NCBI RefSeq assembly: GCF_000158815.1
Contig: NZ_GG657738.1
Coordinates: 1,291,927-1,341,750 of the forward strand
Length of the DNA: 49,824 bases
From: Micromonospora sp. ATCC 39149
Lineage (GTDB): Bacteria; Actinomycetota; Actinomycetes; Mycobacteriales; Micromonosporaceae
Direction of reading: 5' to 3'
Below are positions 26,744-35,409 of this stretch, in pieces. Position 1 is the stretch's first letter; each line of letters opens with the position of its first letter. A model generated the notes under the pieces. That model searched no databases, was not told where the DNA came from, and was given only the letters and a program-made list of their open reading frames with translations. Position numbers and translations under genes: made by a program.

Positions 26744-28537
26744 ATGGCGGCGCAGCGGCGGCACACCGACGGCGGTGGAGTGCGAGCGCCGCGCGACGAT
26801 TTCTTCGCACCGGTCAGGGGCAGCCTCGCGGGCATCGTCGCGCTCAGCCTGGTCGGCGCCGTGACCAGCGTGATTCCGTTCATCGCCATCGTCGAGCTCG
26901 CGCGCGCCCTGCTGCCGGCCCGGTCCGGCAGCGACGTGGACGACTCCCGGGTCTGGACCGTCGTGGCCGTGGCGGTGGTGGCGCTGTTCGTCAGCTTCGG
27001 CGCCGCGTTCTCGTCCGGGATGGTGAGCCACCTGGCCGACGCGGAGCTGCAACTGTCGCTGCGTCAGCGGATCATCCGGCACCTCCAGCGTCTACCGCTG
27101 GGCTGGTTCGACGCGCGCACCTCCGGAACGGTACGCAAGATGGTCGAGAACGACGTCATCGCGCTGCATCAGCTCCTCGCCCACGCGATCCAGGACGTCG
27201 TCACCGCGATCACGGTGCCCGTCATCGGCATCGTCTACCTCTTCGTCGTACAGTGGCAGCTCGCGCTGGCCGCGTTGGTGCCGGTCGTGCTGTCGGTCAT
27301 CCTGTACGCGCTGATGATGCGGGGCGGCGCGGAGAAGTTCGCGCAGTACGACGCGGCGACCGAACGCCTCTCGGGGGCGACGGTCGAGTTCGTCCAGGGC
27401 ATCGCTGTGGTGAAGCGGTTCGGGCAAATCGGGCGCAGTCACCGCCGTTACCGCGACCAGATGCGCCAGTACGTCGACTTCATCGGGCAGTGGACCCGGG
27501 AGGCCGCGGCGCTGCAGAGCGTCACCGAGGTCGTCACCTCCCCGGTGGTCGTGCTCGTCTACCTGCTCGCCGTCAGCACCGGGCTCGTGTCGACCGGCGC
27601 CGCAGAACCCATCGACGTGTTGCCGGGCCTGCTGCTCGGCCTGGGCTTGACCGGCCCGCTGATGAAGCTCGGCTCCTCGGCACAGTTTCTGCGCAACGCG
27701 GCCAAGGCGCGGGAGTCCCTCGCCGCGTTCTTCGCCCTGCCGCCGGTGGCCCAGGCCGACTCACCCGCGATGCCGCACGGTCACGAGGTCGGCTTCGAGC
27801 GTGTCTCGTTCAGCTACGACGGGCAGCACCGGGTGCTGCACGACATCGCCGCGACCTGCGCCCCCGGCACGGTGACGGCGCTGGTCGGTGCCTCCGGCTC
27901 GGGCAAGTCCACCCTGGCCAAGCTGGTTCCGCGGTTCTACGACGTCGCGGAAGGGCGGGTGACGATCGGCGCCGCGGACGTCCGGGAGATCCCGTCCGAC
28001 CGGCTGTATCGCGAGGTCGGGTTCGTGTTCCAGGACGTTCAACTGCTTCGCACGAGCCTGCGCGACAACATCAGGCTCACCCGCCCCGACGCCACGGACG
28101 AGGAGGTCCAGCGTGTGGCGCAAGCGGCCCAGATCCACGACCGGATCCTGCGCTTCGAGCGCGGCTACGACGCCGTCGTCGGCGAGGACGCGAACCTGTC
28201 CGGCGGCGAGGCGCAGCGGGTGACGATCGCCCGCGCCCTGCTCGCCGACGCGCCGTTGCTCGTGCTCGACGAGGCGACCGCGTTCGCCGACCCGGACTCG
28301 GAGGCCGCGATCCAGGCCGCGCTCGGCACGCTCACCGCGAACCGCACCGTCCTGGTCATCGCCCACCGCCTGCACACCATCGTCGGCGTCGACCAGATCC
28401 TCGTCCTCGACGGCGGCCGGGTCGTCGAACGCGGCACCCACGCGCAACTCGTGGCCGCCGACGGGCGGTACGGGCGGATGTGGGCCGACTACCAGGCGAA
28501 TCGCGCACGCTCCCTTCCGGAAGAGGTCAACGGATGA
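26744..28537 (+). CDS. ABC half-transporter, IrtA/IrtB-like (first subunit)
   Basis: This is a 597-residue fusion of a six-helix exporter-fold membrane domain and an ATPase domain. Walker A GASGSGKST starts at about residue 382, with signature NLSGGEAQRV and Walker B LLVLDEAT carrying the catalytic Glu, then the H-loop IAHRL. Its ATG overlaps nothing and follows GAGGGGGCC; its stop overlaps the next gene (ATGA). Paired genes of this kind next to iron boxes include mycobacterial IrtAB, exporter-fold proteins that import siderophores. I see no N-terminal FAD/siderophore-interacting domain as found in IrtA. A drug or peptide exporter is the alternative. Confidence 0.82.
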   Translation: MAAQRRHTDGGGVRAPRDDFFAPVRGSLAGIVALSLVGAVTSVIPFIAIVELARALLPARSGSDVDDSRVWTVVAVAVVALFVSFGAAFSSGMVSHLADAELQLSLRQRIIRHLQRLPLGWFDARTSGTVRKMVENDVIALHQLLAHAIQDVVTAITVPVIGIVYLFVVQWQLALAALVPVVLSVILYALMMRGGAEKFAQYDAATERLSGATVEFVQGIAVVKRFGQIGRSHRRYRDQMRQYVDFIGQWTREAAALQSVTEVVTSPVVVLVYLLAVSTGLVSTGAAEPIDVLPGLLLGLGLTGPLMKLGSSAQFLRNAAKARESLAAFFALPPVAQADSPAMPHGHEVGFERVSFSYDGQHRVLHDIAATCAPGTVTALVGASGSGKSTLAKLVPRFYDVAEGRVTIGAADVREIPSDRLYREVGFVFQDVQLLRTSLRDNIRLTRPDATDEEVQRVAQAAQIHDRILRFERGYDAVVGEDANLSGGEAQRVTIARALLADAPLLVLDEATAFADPDSEAAIQAALGTLTANRTVLVIAHRLHTIVGVDQILVLDGGRVVERGTHAQLVAADGRYGRMWADYQANRARSLPEEVNG

Positions 28538-30267
28538 TCCGGCGTCTGCTGCGGTACTCGTCCTCGCGGGCACGCCGCTTGCTCCTCGCGGAGTTGGGGT
28601 TCATCGTCGCCACGGCAGTGCTCCAAGGCGTCGCCTTCGTCATGCTCGTACCGTTGCTGCGCGCATTGTTCCTCGAGGACATGGCGGCCGTACGGTCCTG
28701 GCTGATCGCCCTCACCGCGGTCGGCGCCGCCTACGCGGTGGCGTTCTGGTTTGCCAGCCAGATCGGCATGAAGGCCAGCACCGCCGTGCTGTCCTCGCTG
28801 CTGGAGCGCCTGGGCGACCGGCTGGTGGAACTGCCGATGGCGTGGTTCGGCACGGACCGGTCGGGGCTGATCGCCGACATCGCCACACGCGGGGCGATGT
28901 TCGTGTCCTCGACGCCGTACTCGACCGTGCGGCTCATCCTCACCGGGTTCATCACGCCGGGCACGGTGCTCGTCGGCATGGTCTTCCTCGACTGGCGCCT
29001 CGCGGTGGCGATGGCGGCGACGGTGCCGGTCATGTGGTTCGCGTTCCGATGGTTGCGCACGAGCATGGAGCGCGACGACGTCGAGCACGCGGCGTCGGTC
29101 GCCGAGGCGTCGAACCGCGTGATCGAGTTCGCGCGCGTCCAGCCGGCGCTCCGCATGGCCGGCACCCACTCCGTCGCGGACCGGCTGGTCGAGGACGCGC
29201 TGCAGCACCAGCACCGGGCATACCGCGGACTCCTCATCACCGGCGGCGCGGGCATCGCGACCTTCGCCGGGGTGGTGCAGCTCGCCCTGACCGTCATCAT
29301 CGTGCTCGGCGCCTACCTCGCCGTCGGCGGCTCACTCGAGCCCGCCACGCTCATCGCCCTGCTCGTGCTCGGTGTCCGGTTCACCGAACCGATCTCGAAC
29401 TCGGGGGCGCTCGGCGGCGGCGTCGCGGTCGCGACCACCACCTTGAACCAACTCGACGACCTCTCCGCTGTCACCGCACTGCCCGAACCCACGACCCGGG
29501 GCACGCCCGCGGACTGGGGGATCGCGTTCGACGACGTCACGTTCGGCTACGGCGGCGACCCGGTCCTGCGGCACCTGTCGTTCACCGCTCCGGCGGGGCG
29601 GATGACGGCGATCGTCGGACCGTCCGGCTCGGGCAAGACGACGATCATCAAGTTGATGGCGCGCCTCTACGACCCGGAGAGGGGAAGCGTGTCGATCGGC
29701 GGCGTCGCGGCCCCGCAACTGGGCACCGACGTGGTCGAAGCCGCGGTCGCCCCCGTCTTCCAGGACGTCTACCTCTTCGACGACACGATCCTCAACAACG
29801 TGTGGATCGGCAATCCCGACCTCGACCGAGAGCAGGTCATCGCCGCGGCCACCCGCGCCCGCGTCGACGAGATTGTCGCGCGCCTGCCGCAGGGCTGGAA
29901 CACCCGCGTCGGCGAAGGAGGCTCCAACCTGTCCGGCGGCGAGCGGCAGCGCGTCTCCATCGCCCGGGCGCTGCTGAAGGACGCGCCGATCATTCTGCTC
30001 GACGAGGCCACCGCCGCGCTCGACATCGGCAACGAGATCGCCCTCTCCGATGCCCTCGACGCCCTCCGCTCCGACCGCACCATGATCGTCGTCGCCCATC
30101 GACTTTCGACGATCATGACCGCAGACCAGATCCTCATGCTCGACGGCAACGGCGGCATCCAGGAGGCCGGCACCCACGCCGAACTCCTCGCCGCCGGCGG
30201 CGCCTACGCCCACTACTGGCGAGAGCGCGTCGACGCCACCGGCTGGCAGCTCGCCCCACACGACTGA
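28534..30267 (+). CDS. ABC half-transporter, IrtA/IrtB-like (second subunit)
   Basis: This is a 577-residue membrane-plus-ATPase protein. Walker A GPSGSGKTT begins at about residue 362, with signature NLSGGERQRV, Walker B IILLDEATAALD and H-loop VAHRL. The Walker B Glu and the signature are intact in both subunits, so both ATP sites may be active. ATG 28534 overlaps the previous stop by 4 bp, which suggests coupled synthesis of a heterodimer. Iron/siderophore transport is inferred from the iron box and the ECF neighbours. Confidence 0.82.
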   Translation: MIRRLLRYSSSRARRLLLAELGFIVATAVLQGVAFVMLVPLLRALFLEDMAAVRSWLIALTAVGAAYAVAFWFASQIGMKASTAVLSSLLERLGDRLVELPMAWFGTDRSGLIADIATRGAMFVSSTPYSTVRLILTGFITPGTVLVGMVFLDWRLAVAMAATVPVMWFAFRWLRTSMERDDVEHAASVAEASNRVIEFARVQPALRMAGTHSVADRLVEDALQHQHRAYRGLLITGGAGIATFAGVVQLALTVIIVLGAYLAVGGSLEPATLIALLVLGVRFTEPISNSGALGGGVAVATTTLNQLDDLSAVTALPEPTTRGTPADWGIAFDDVTFGYGGDPVLRHLSFTAPAGRMTAIVGPSGSGKTTIIKLMARLYDPERGSVSIGGVAAPQLGTDVVEAAVAPVFQDVYLFDDTILNNVWIGNPDLDREQVIAAATRARVDEIVARLPQGWNTRVGEGGSNLSGGERQRVSIARALLKDAPIILLDEATAALDIGNEIALSDALDALRSDRTMIVVAHRLSTIMTADQILMLDGNGGIQEAGTHAELLAAGGAYAHYWRERVDATGWQLAPHD

Positions 30268-30299
30268 CCACCACCCTCCCCGTACCGGAAGGACCCCTC

Positions 30300-30953
30300 A
30301 TGAGTGACGACACCCTGTCCGTGCCCACGAGCACACCGCCCGCCCCGACGGCGCAGCGCCCCAGGCTCACGCTGACGCTCAGCGCCCGCGACCTGCTCAA
30401 CGTGGCGATCTTCGCGGTGATCTACTTCGTGATCGTCTACGCGATCGCCATGCTCGGCATCATCAGTCCGCCGGCCATGCTGCTCACCCTGCCACTGAGC
30501 GTCATCGCCGCCGGCGTGCCGTACATGCTCTTCCTCACCCGGGTGAAGCACGCCGGACCGGTGACCCTGTTCGCGATCGCCGTCGGCGGGCTCTATCTGA
30601 TCTCGGGGCACCCGTGGATCAGCACTCTGCTCACGATCGGCGTCGCGGTCGTCGCGGAGGTCATCCTGTGGGCAGGCCGGTACCGGTCCTACTGGAGCGC
30701 GATCCTTGCGCACGCGGTGTTCTCACTGTGGTACATCGGGCCGATGCTCCCGCTGCTGATGAACCGCGCCGAGTACCTGAACTCGCCCGGCATGCGGAAC
30801 ATGGGCCAGGACTACGTCGACGCCTTCGACCAGACGGTGTCGGTCACCGCCGTGTGGATCTACAACGCCTCGACCTTCGTGTGCGGACTGCTGGGCGGGC
30901 TGCTCGGCGCCTTCCTGCTCAAGAAGCACTTCACCCGGGCCGGACTGGCCTGA
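30300..30953 (+). CDS. ECF transporter S component, MptD family
   Basis: This is a 217-residue integral membrane protein with five or six hydrophobic segments and a polar, Pro/Thr-rich N-terminus. It fits the MptD family of putative ECF substrate-capture proteins: LSARDLLNVAIFAVIYF at the first helix, GIISPPAMLLTLPLSVIAAGVPYMLF and, near the end, MGQDYVDAFDQTVS. ATG 30300 follows GGAAGGA, 32 nt behind the ABC gene. It would bind the substrate and be energised by the EcfT and EcfA proteins encoded next. The substrate is not known for this family; the iron box points to a metal chelate. Confidence 0.8.
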   Translation: MSDDTLSVPTSTPPAPTAQRPRLTLTLSARDLLNVAIFAVIYFVIVYAIAMLGIISPPAMLLTLPLSVIAAGVPYMLFLTRVKHAGPVTLFAIAVGGLYLISGHPWISTLLTIGVAVVAEVILWAGRYRSYWSAILAHAVFSLWYIGPMLPLLMNRAEYLNSPGMRNMGQDYVDAFDQTVSVTAVWIYNASTFVCGLLGGLLGAFLLKKHFTRAGLA

Positions 30954-30960
30954 CCAACCG

Positions 30961-31704
30961 GTGAACACGAACTTGCTTACGGTGCGCTCTCCAGCCGGCA
31001 CGACCCGGGCGCCGAGGCTCGACCCCCGCACGAAAATCCTGCTCGTCCTCCTCGTCAGCATGGTCGTGACAGGTCCGGACGGCCTGCGTTTCGTGCTTCC
31101 CGGGCTGCTGCTCGCGGCGGGCCTCGCGCTCTGGGAGGGCGCTCGCCGCCGTGCGCTCGTCCTGTGCGTCGCGGTCGCGACGATGTGTGTGCTCGGTTGG
31201 CTCCTGCCACTGTGGTGGCCGAACCCGCTCACGGCGATCGTATCGCTGACCTGCACCTACCTGATCCGGTTCACGGTGGCGATCGGGGTCGGGATGCACC
31301 TGGTCGCCACGACGTCGCCGACCGAACTCAACGCGGCCCTCCGTGCCGCCAGGGCACCACGGGCGATCTCGGTGACCATGGCGGTCATGCTCCGCTTCTT
31401 TCCAGTCGTCGCCGCCGAGGCCGCGGCGGTCCGCGACGCCCTGCGACTGCGCGGTCTCACCGGCGTCGGCGCGTTCCTCTGCCACCCCGTTCTCAGCCTG
31501 GAACGGTTCACCGTCCCCATGATCGCTTCGAGCCTGCGGGCCGGTGAAGATCTCGCGGCCTCCGCGATCCTGCGCGGACTCGGCTCGCACCGCAGGCCGA
31601 CCGCGTTGCACCCGCCACGCTTCGGCCGGCCCGACCTCGTGTGGGCCCTCCTCACCGCCGGCCTGGCCACCGCCGCCATCGTCCTACCCACACCGTTGAC
31701 GTGA
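30961..31704 (+). CDS. ECF transporter transmembrane coupling protein EcfT
   Basis: This is a 247-residue membrane protein with four to six hydrophobic segments. The cytoplasmic coupling region has the two short Arg motifs of EcfT: LRAARAPRAI and AVRDALRLRGL, flanking MLRFFPVVAAE. LDPRTKILLVLLVSM near the N-terminus is also typical. The start is a GTG at 30961, 8 nt after the S-component stop. Its stop overlaps the EcfA start (GTGA). Confidence 0.85.
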   Translation: MNTNLLTVRSPAGTTRAPRLDPRTKILLVLLVSMVVTGPDGLRFVLPGLLLAAGLALWEGARRRALVLCVAVATMCVLGWLLPLWWPNPLTAIVSLTCTYLIRFTVAIGVGMHLVATTSPTELNAALRAARAPRAISVTMAVMLRFFPVVAAEAAAVRDALRLRGLTGVGAFLCHPVLSLERFTVPMIASSLRAGEDLAASAILRGLGSHRRPTALHPPRFGRPDLVWALLTAGLATAAIVLPTPLT

Positions 31705-33134
31705 TCCGCATCGACCGGGCCACCTGGACCTATGCCCACGCCGACACACCGAGCCTGCGCGACTTCAGCCTCACCGTCGCCCCCGGGGAGTTCGTCGTCC
31801 TCTGCGGCGCCAGCGGCTGCGGCAAGTCCACCGCGCTGCGCCTCATGAACGGCCTCATCCCGCACTTCCACGAGGAAGGAACACTGACCGGCACAGTGAC
31901 CGTCAGCGGCCTGTCCACGAGCGCCGCCGAACTCGACGAGATCGGCCTGCACACCGGCACCGTCCTGCAACACCCGCGCCGGCAGTTCTTCACCGACACC
32001 GCCCGCGAGGAGGTCGCCTTCGCGATGGAGAACCTCGGGTTCCCACCCGAGGAGATCCGCACCCGCGTGACGACGACGGTCGCCGGGCTCGCCGACAGCG
32101 TGCCGATCGAACAGCGCCTCCACCATCTGTCCGGCGGTCAGCAGCAGCAGGTCGCGCTCGCCGCCGCGATCGCTCACGGCCCTTCCGTCCTCCTGCTCGA
32201 CGAACCCAGCTCGAACCTTTCGGCCGACGCCATCCGACGGCTGACCGCCACCCTCGCCGACCTCAAGGGCAAAGGTGTCACGGTCGTCGTCGCCGAGCAC
32301 CGTTTGCGCTACCTGCAGAAGCTCGTCGACCGCGTCTTCGTCGTGCGCGACGGGACGATCGACGTCGAGTGGTCGGCGGCGCAGTTCCGCGCGGTGCCCG
32401 ACGACGTGCTCGCCCGGGAAGGGCTACGCGGGACCGTCCGCACCGCCGAACTGCCCACCCTGCCGGCAGCGGGACCGAGCGCCGCGAATCCGGTCCCGGC
32501 CGACGACGTGCCCTCGGGAGCGCTCGAGCTTGCCGGGATCCGCTGCCGCCTCGGCGGACGCACGGTCCTCGACCTAGAGCGCGTGGCCTTTGCCGCCGCC
32601 GAGGTGACAGCGATCCGCGGCGTCAACGGCGCGGGCAAGTCCACCCTGGCCCGGGTCGCAGTCGGACTCCAGCGCTGCCCCGGAACCGTGCTCCTCGACG
32701 GGGAAGCCGTCAAGCCCCGAGCACGACAACGAGCCAGCGCGATCGTCATGCAGGACGTGCAGCGACAACTCTTCACCGACCGCGTCGAGGCAGAGATCGA
32801 ACTCGCCCGCGCCGACGTCCCGGGCGCTCCCGACGCCCGCGAGGTGCTCACCACGCTCGACCTGGCCCACCTCGCCGACCGTCACCCGCTGTCCCTGTCC
32901 GGCGGCCAGCAGCAACGCCTCGTCGTCGCGGCGGTGCGAGTCTGCGATCGACGCATCGTCGTCTTCGACGAACCCAGCTCCGGTGTCGACCGGCGACACC
33001 TCCGGTCCATCTCGGACCAGATCCGGCAGGTTGCCGCCGACGGCTCGGTCGTCCTCCTGATCAGCCACGACGAAGACCTGATCGCCCTCACCGCTGACCG
33101 GCAGCTCACGCTCACCCCCGTGACCCGCAGGTGA
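31701..33134 (+). CDS. Two-domain ECF ATPase (EcfA1-EcfA2 fusion)
   Basis: This is a 477-residue cytoplasmic protein with two ATPase domains. The first has Walker A GASGCGKST at about 36, signature LSGGQQQQV and Walker B LLLDEPSSNL. The second has Walker A GVNGAGKST at about 307, signature LSGGQQQRL and Walker B VVFDEPSSGVD. A single protein can thus supply both ATPases that ECF modules usually take from two genes. GTG 31701 overlaps the EcfT stop by 4 bp, and the stop overlaps the MFS GTG by 4 bp. Metal-chelate uptake is inferred from context. Confidence 0.85.
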   Translation: MIRIDRATWTYAHADTPSLRDFSLTVAPGEFVVLCGASGCGKSTALRLMNGLIPHFHEEGTLTGTVTVSGLSTSAAELDEIGLHTGTVLQHPRRQFFTDTAREEVAFAMENLGFPPEEIRTRVTTTVAGLADSVPIEQRLHHLSGGQQQQVALAAAIAHGPSVLLLDEPSSNLSADAIRRLTATLADLKGKGVTVVVAEHRLRYLQKLVDRVFVVRDGTIDVEWSAAQFRAVPDDVLAREGLRGTVRTAELPTLPAAGPSAANPVPADDVPSGALELAGIRCRLGGRTVLDLERVAFAAAEVTAIRGVNGAGKSTLARVAVGLQRCPGTVLLDGEAVKPRARQRASAIVMQDVQRQLFTDRVEAEIELARADVPGAPDAREVLTTLDLAHLADRHPLSLSGGQQQRLVVAAVRVCDRRIVVFDEPSSGVDRRHLRSISDQIRQVAADGSVVLLISHDEDLIALTADRQLTLTPVTRR

Positions 33135-34468
33135 ACGACAGCGCAGCGATGACAGGTTCCCTGTCGTCACGCGCAACGACCACTGGAAGAGACGCACATG
33201 ACCCTGAAGTGCCCGCTCCGGCCCCGGAGGCGACCGGCTCCCGCCCGCAGATTCCGTTGCTGCTGGGCGCTGTGCTGCTCGTCTACCTCGGTCAGATGAC
33301 CCTCAACCCGATCATCGCGCCCCTCTCCCGAGAGGTCGGCCTGGCCGAATGGCAGATCGGGGCGACCCATCAGCACCGCCGCGATCATGCTCGTGCTCAC
33401 CAGCCCAGTTCTGGGGACGCCCGCGCGCAGTCCTGGGGACGCAAACCCGTGCTGGTCGCCGCGTTCGCGCTCGCGACGGTGGCAATGACCCTGTTCGCCC
33501 TCCTCGCCTGGCTCGGCATGGTCGGCGCGGTCAGCGGCATCACGCTGTTCGTGCTGTTCGTCCTGCTGCGCGGCGTCGGCTTCGGCACCGCCATCGCCGC
33601 CGTGCCCCCGACCGCGCAGGCGTACATCGCCGACGTCACCACCGACGAGACGGCACGCGTCAAAGGCATGGCCGGCGTCGGTGCCGTGCAGGGCATCGCC
33701 ATAGTCGCCGGATCCGTCGTCGGCGGCGTCCTCTCCGCGTTCGACCTCATCGCGCCCCTCATCGCCGTGCCCGTCCTGCTCGCGTCCGGACTCGCCCTCG
33801 TCGCCGTCGGCCTCCGCCGCGAACCACGGCACGCCCTCATCCAGCGGCCGGCCCGGATCAGCCCGCTCGACCCCCGCGTCTGGCCGTTCCTGCTGGCCGG
33901 GTTCGGCATGTTCACCGCACTCGGCTTCATCCAGGTCATCACCGGATTCATCGTCCAGGACCGGCTCGGACTCGACGCCGAGACCACCGGCCTGGTCACC
34001 GGCGGCGCGCTGCTCATGGCGGGCCTGGGCATGATCCTCGCGCAAGCGGTGATCGTGCCCCGCAGCCGGTGGACACCTGCGGCCCTGCTGCGCATCGGCG
34101 GCACCGTCGCGTTCCTCGGATTCGCCCTGCTCATCCCCGACGCCGGAGCGATCCCACTGTTCACCTCCATCCTGCTCATCGGGCTCGGCCTGGGTACGGC
34201 GATGCCCGGCTTCACCGCAGGGCCGACCCTGCTGGTCGCTCGCGACGAACAGGGCGGGCTCGCCGGACTCATCGGCGCGACCACCGGTCTGACCTTCGTG
34301 ATCGCACCCACCGCCGGGACCGCCCTCTACGGGATCTCGGCCCCGCTCCCCATCATCGCCAGCACGGCCATGATGGCCGTCGTCGCTGCCTTCGTCTTCA
34401 TCCATCCCCGCTTCCGGCGAACGCCGGCACCCCAGGAGGCCGCCGTCGCGGCAACCGAGCCCACATGA
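33131..34468 (+). CDS. MFS transporter with a scrambled second helix
   Basis: This is a 445-residue major facilitator protein with about 11 visible membrane helices. It is the last gene of the iron-type operon, starting at GTG 33131 inside the EcfA stop. After EWQIGAT (33366 on) the frame gives a hydrophilic THQHRRDHARAHQPSSGDA. The +1 frame gives ATISTAAIMLVLTSPVLGT, a normal second helix leading into motif A (RAQSWGRKPV). A one-base insertion near 33366-33368 and a compensating change near 33420 would explain this. MFS carriers in such clusters often export siderophores or return emptied ones (inference). If the lesion is real the protein is probably inactive. Confidence 0.75.
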   Translation: MNDSAAMTGSLSSRATTTGRDAHDPEVPAPAPEATGSRPQIPLLLGAVLLVYLGQMTLNPIIAPLSREVGLAEWQIGATHQHRRDHARAHQPSSGDARAQSWGRKPVLVAAFALATVAMTLFALLAWLGMVGAVSGITLFVLFVLLRGVGFGTAIAAVPPTAQAYIADVTTDETARVKGMAGVGAVQGIAIVAGSVVGGVLSAFDLIAPLIAVPVLLASGLALVAVGLRREPRHALIQRPARISPLDPRVWPFLLAGFGMFTALGFIQVITGFIVQDRLGLDAETTGLVTGGALLMAGLGMILAQAVIVPRSRWTPAALLRIGGTVAFLGFALLIPDAGAIPLFTSILLIGLGLGTAMPGFTAGPTLLVARDEQGGLAGLIGATTGLTFVIAPTAGTALYGISAPLPIIASTAMMAVVAAFVFIHPRFRRTPAPQEAAVAATEPT

Positions 34469-34649
34469 TGACGTCGGCCACCGCCTGACGCGGGCGCACG
34501 GCTGCGTACCAGGCCCGAGTACGACCTGACCGGGAGCCTGCCGACGGCGAAGCTGGCGAGCTGTGGGAGTCCGCTCGGCGGCGCGACCCCGGGCTCGCCG
34601 AAATCTCACCCGCGCCAAGCCGGCGTGGGCCCGACTTCGACCCGGGGGG

Positions 34650-35258
34650 CTAGGCGCCGACGCGCTGGGGCGGGACGGTCAGCCCGTACAGGGCCATCAG
34701 CTCCGGGGTGTCGACGCGGCTGCCGTCGGCCACCGAGTCGCAGGAGATGTCGACGATCCGGTCCTTGTGCGCCAGCAGGTACGGCCGGGCACCCACGTCG
34801 GCGCTAGCCAGGGTGGCGATGCCGGACCAGTGCCGGCGGCCGAACACCATCGGGTACCCGCGCAGCCCGTCGTAGGTGGCGCAGACCAGCACGTCGGGGT
34901 ACGGCAGCGCGGCCACCCGCCGCACGGCCGCCGAGGTGAGCCCCGGCATGTCCACCGGGACCACCACCACCGCTTCGACGCTCTCGTCGGTGAGCGCCGC
35001 GAGGCCGGCCCGGATCGACGAGCCGACACCCGTCCCCCAGGCGCGGTTGACCACCACGGTGGCCCGGGTCAGGGCGGCGGTCCGCCGCACCTGGTCCGCC
35101 GCCGCGCCCAGCACCACCACGATCTGCTCGCAGCCCGCCTCGGCCATCGTGTCGATCATCCGGTCCACCAGGGGCTGGTCACCCTGGTGGAGCAGTGCCT
35201 CGGGGCCGCCGAGGCGGCGGCCCCCGCCCGCCGCGATGATCATTCCTGCGATTCGCAC
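34650..35258 (-). CDS. MobA-like nucleotidyltransferase (molybdopterin cofactor type)
   Basis: This is a 202-residue NTP-transferase. The nucleotide-binding start is MIIAAGGGRRLGGPEALL, followed by DRMIDTMAEAGCEQIVVVLG and the metal-binding VVPVDMPGLTSAAVRRV. Relatives (MobA, MocA) attach GMP or CMP to molybdopterin. The usual PKALL has Glu in place of the Lys that contacts the nucleotide phosphates, so activity or donor may differ. The GTG at 35258 gives the expected N-terminus. No molybdoenzyme gene is nearby. It lies downstream of the DNA polymerase gene, 122 bp away. Confidence 0.72.
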   Translation of the reverse strand: MRIAGMIIAAGGGRRLGGPEALLHQGDQPLVDRMIDTMAEAGCEQIVVVLGAAADQVRRTAALTRATVVVNRAWGTGVGSSIRAGLAALTDESVEAVVVVPVDMPGLTSAAVRRVAALPYPDVLVCATYDGLRGYPMVFGRRHWSGIATLASADVGARPYLLAHKDRIVDISCDSVADGSRVDTPELMALYGLTVPPQRVGA

Positions 35259-35335
35259 ACCGGGTGCAACGAGCACTCCCCGGATGAGTGTCGGGGCGAA
35301 AGGTATATTTGACGCAGTCGGGACAAGGTTTGCCG

Positions 35336-35409
35336 CAGCGGTCAGGCGTCCGGGGTAGCAGTCGACGACGGCGTCAGCGGTCAGGCGTCCGCGTAGCAGC
35401 CGACGACGG
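35336..35409. repeat. Tandem duplication of the polymerase gene's 3' end
   Basis: Copy 1 (35336-35371) and copy 2 (35375-35409) share about 34 of 36 bases. Both begin CAGCGGTCAGGCGTCCG and end with a CGACGACGG stretch. Copy 2 contains the stop and last codons of the polymerase gene (- strand). Copy 1 is a spare copy just downstream of it. Confidence 0.85.

Noticed and set aside
26744..30267. The two ABC half-transporters as a drug exporter
   Set aside because: Not excluded, but the iron-box palindrome, the adjoining ECF module and the coupled gene order favour metallophore transport.
34469..34649. Possible gene fragment after the MFS gene
   Set aside because: Short open frames exist but have no ribosome-binding site and no recognisable motif.
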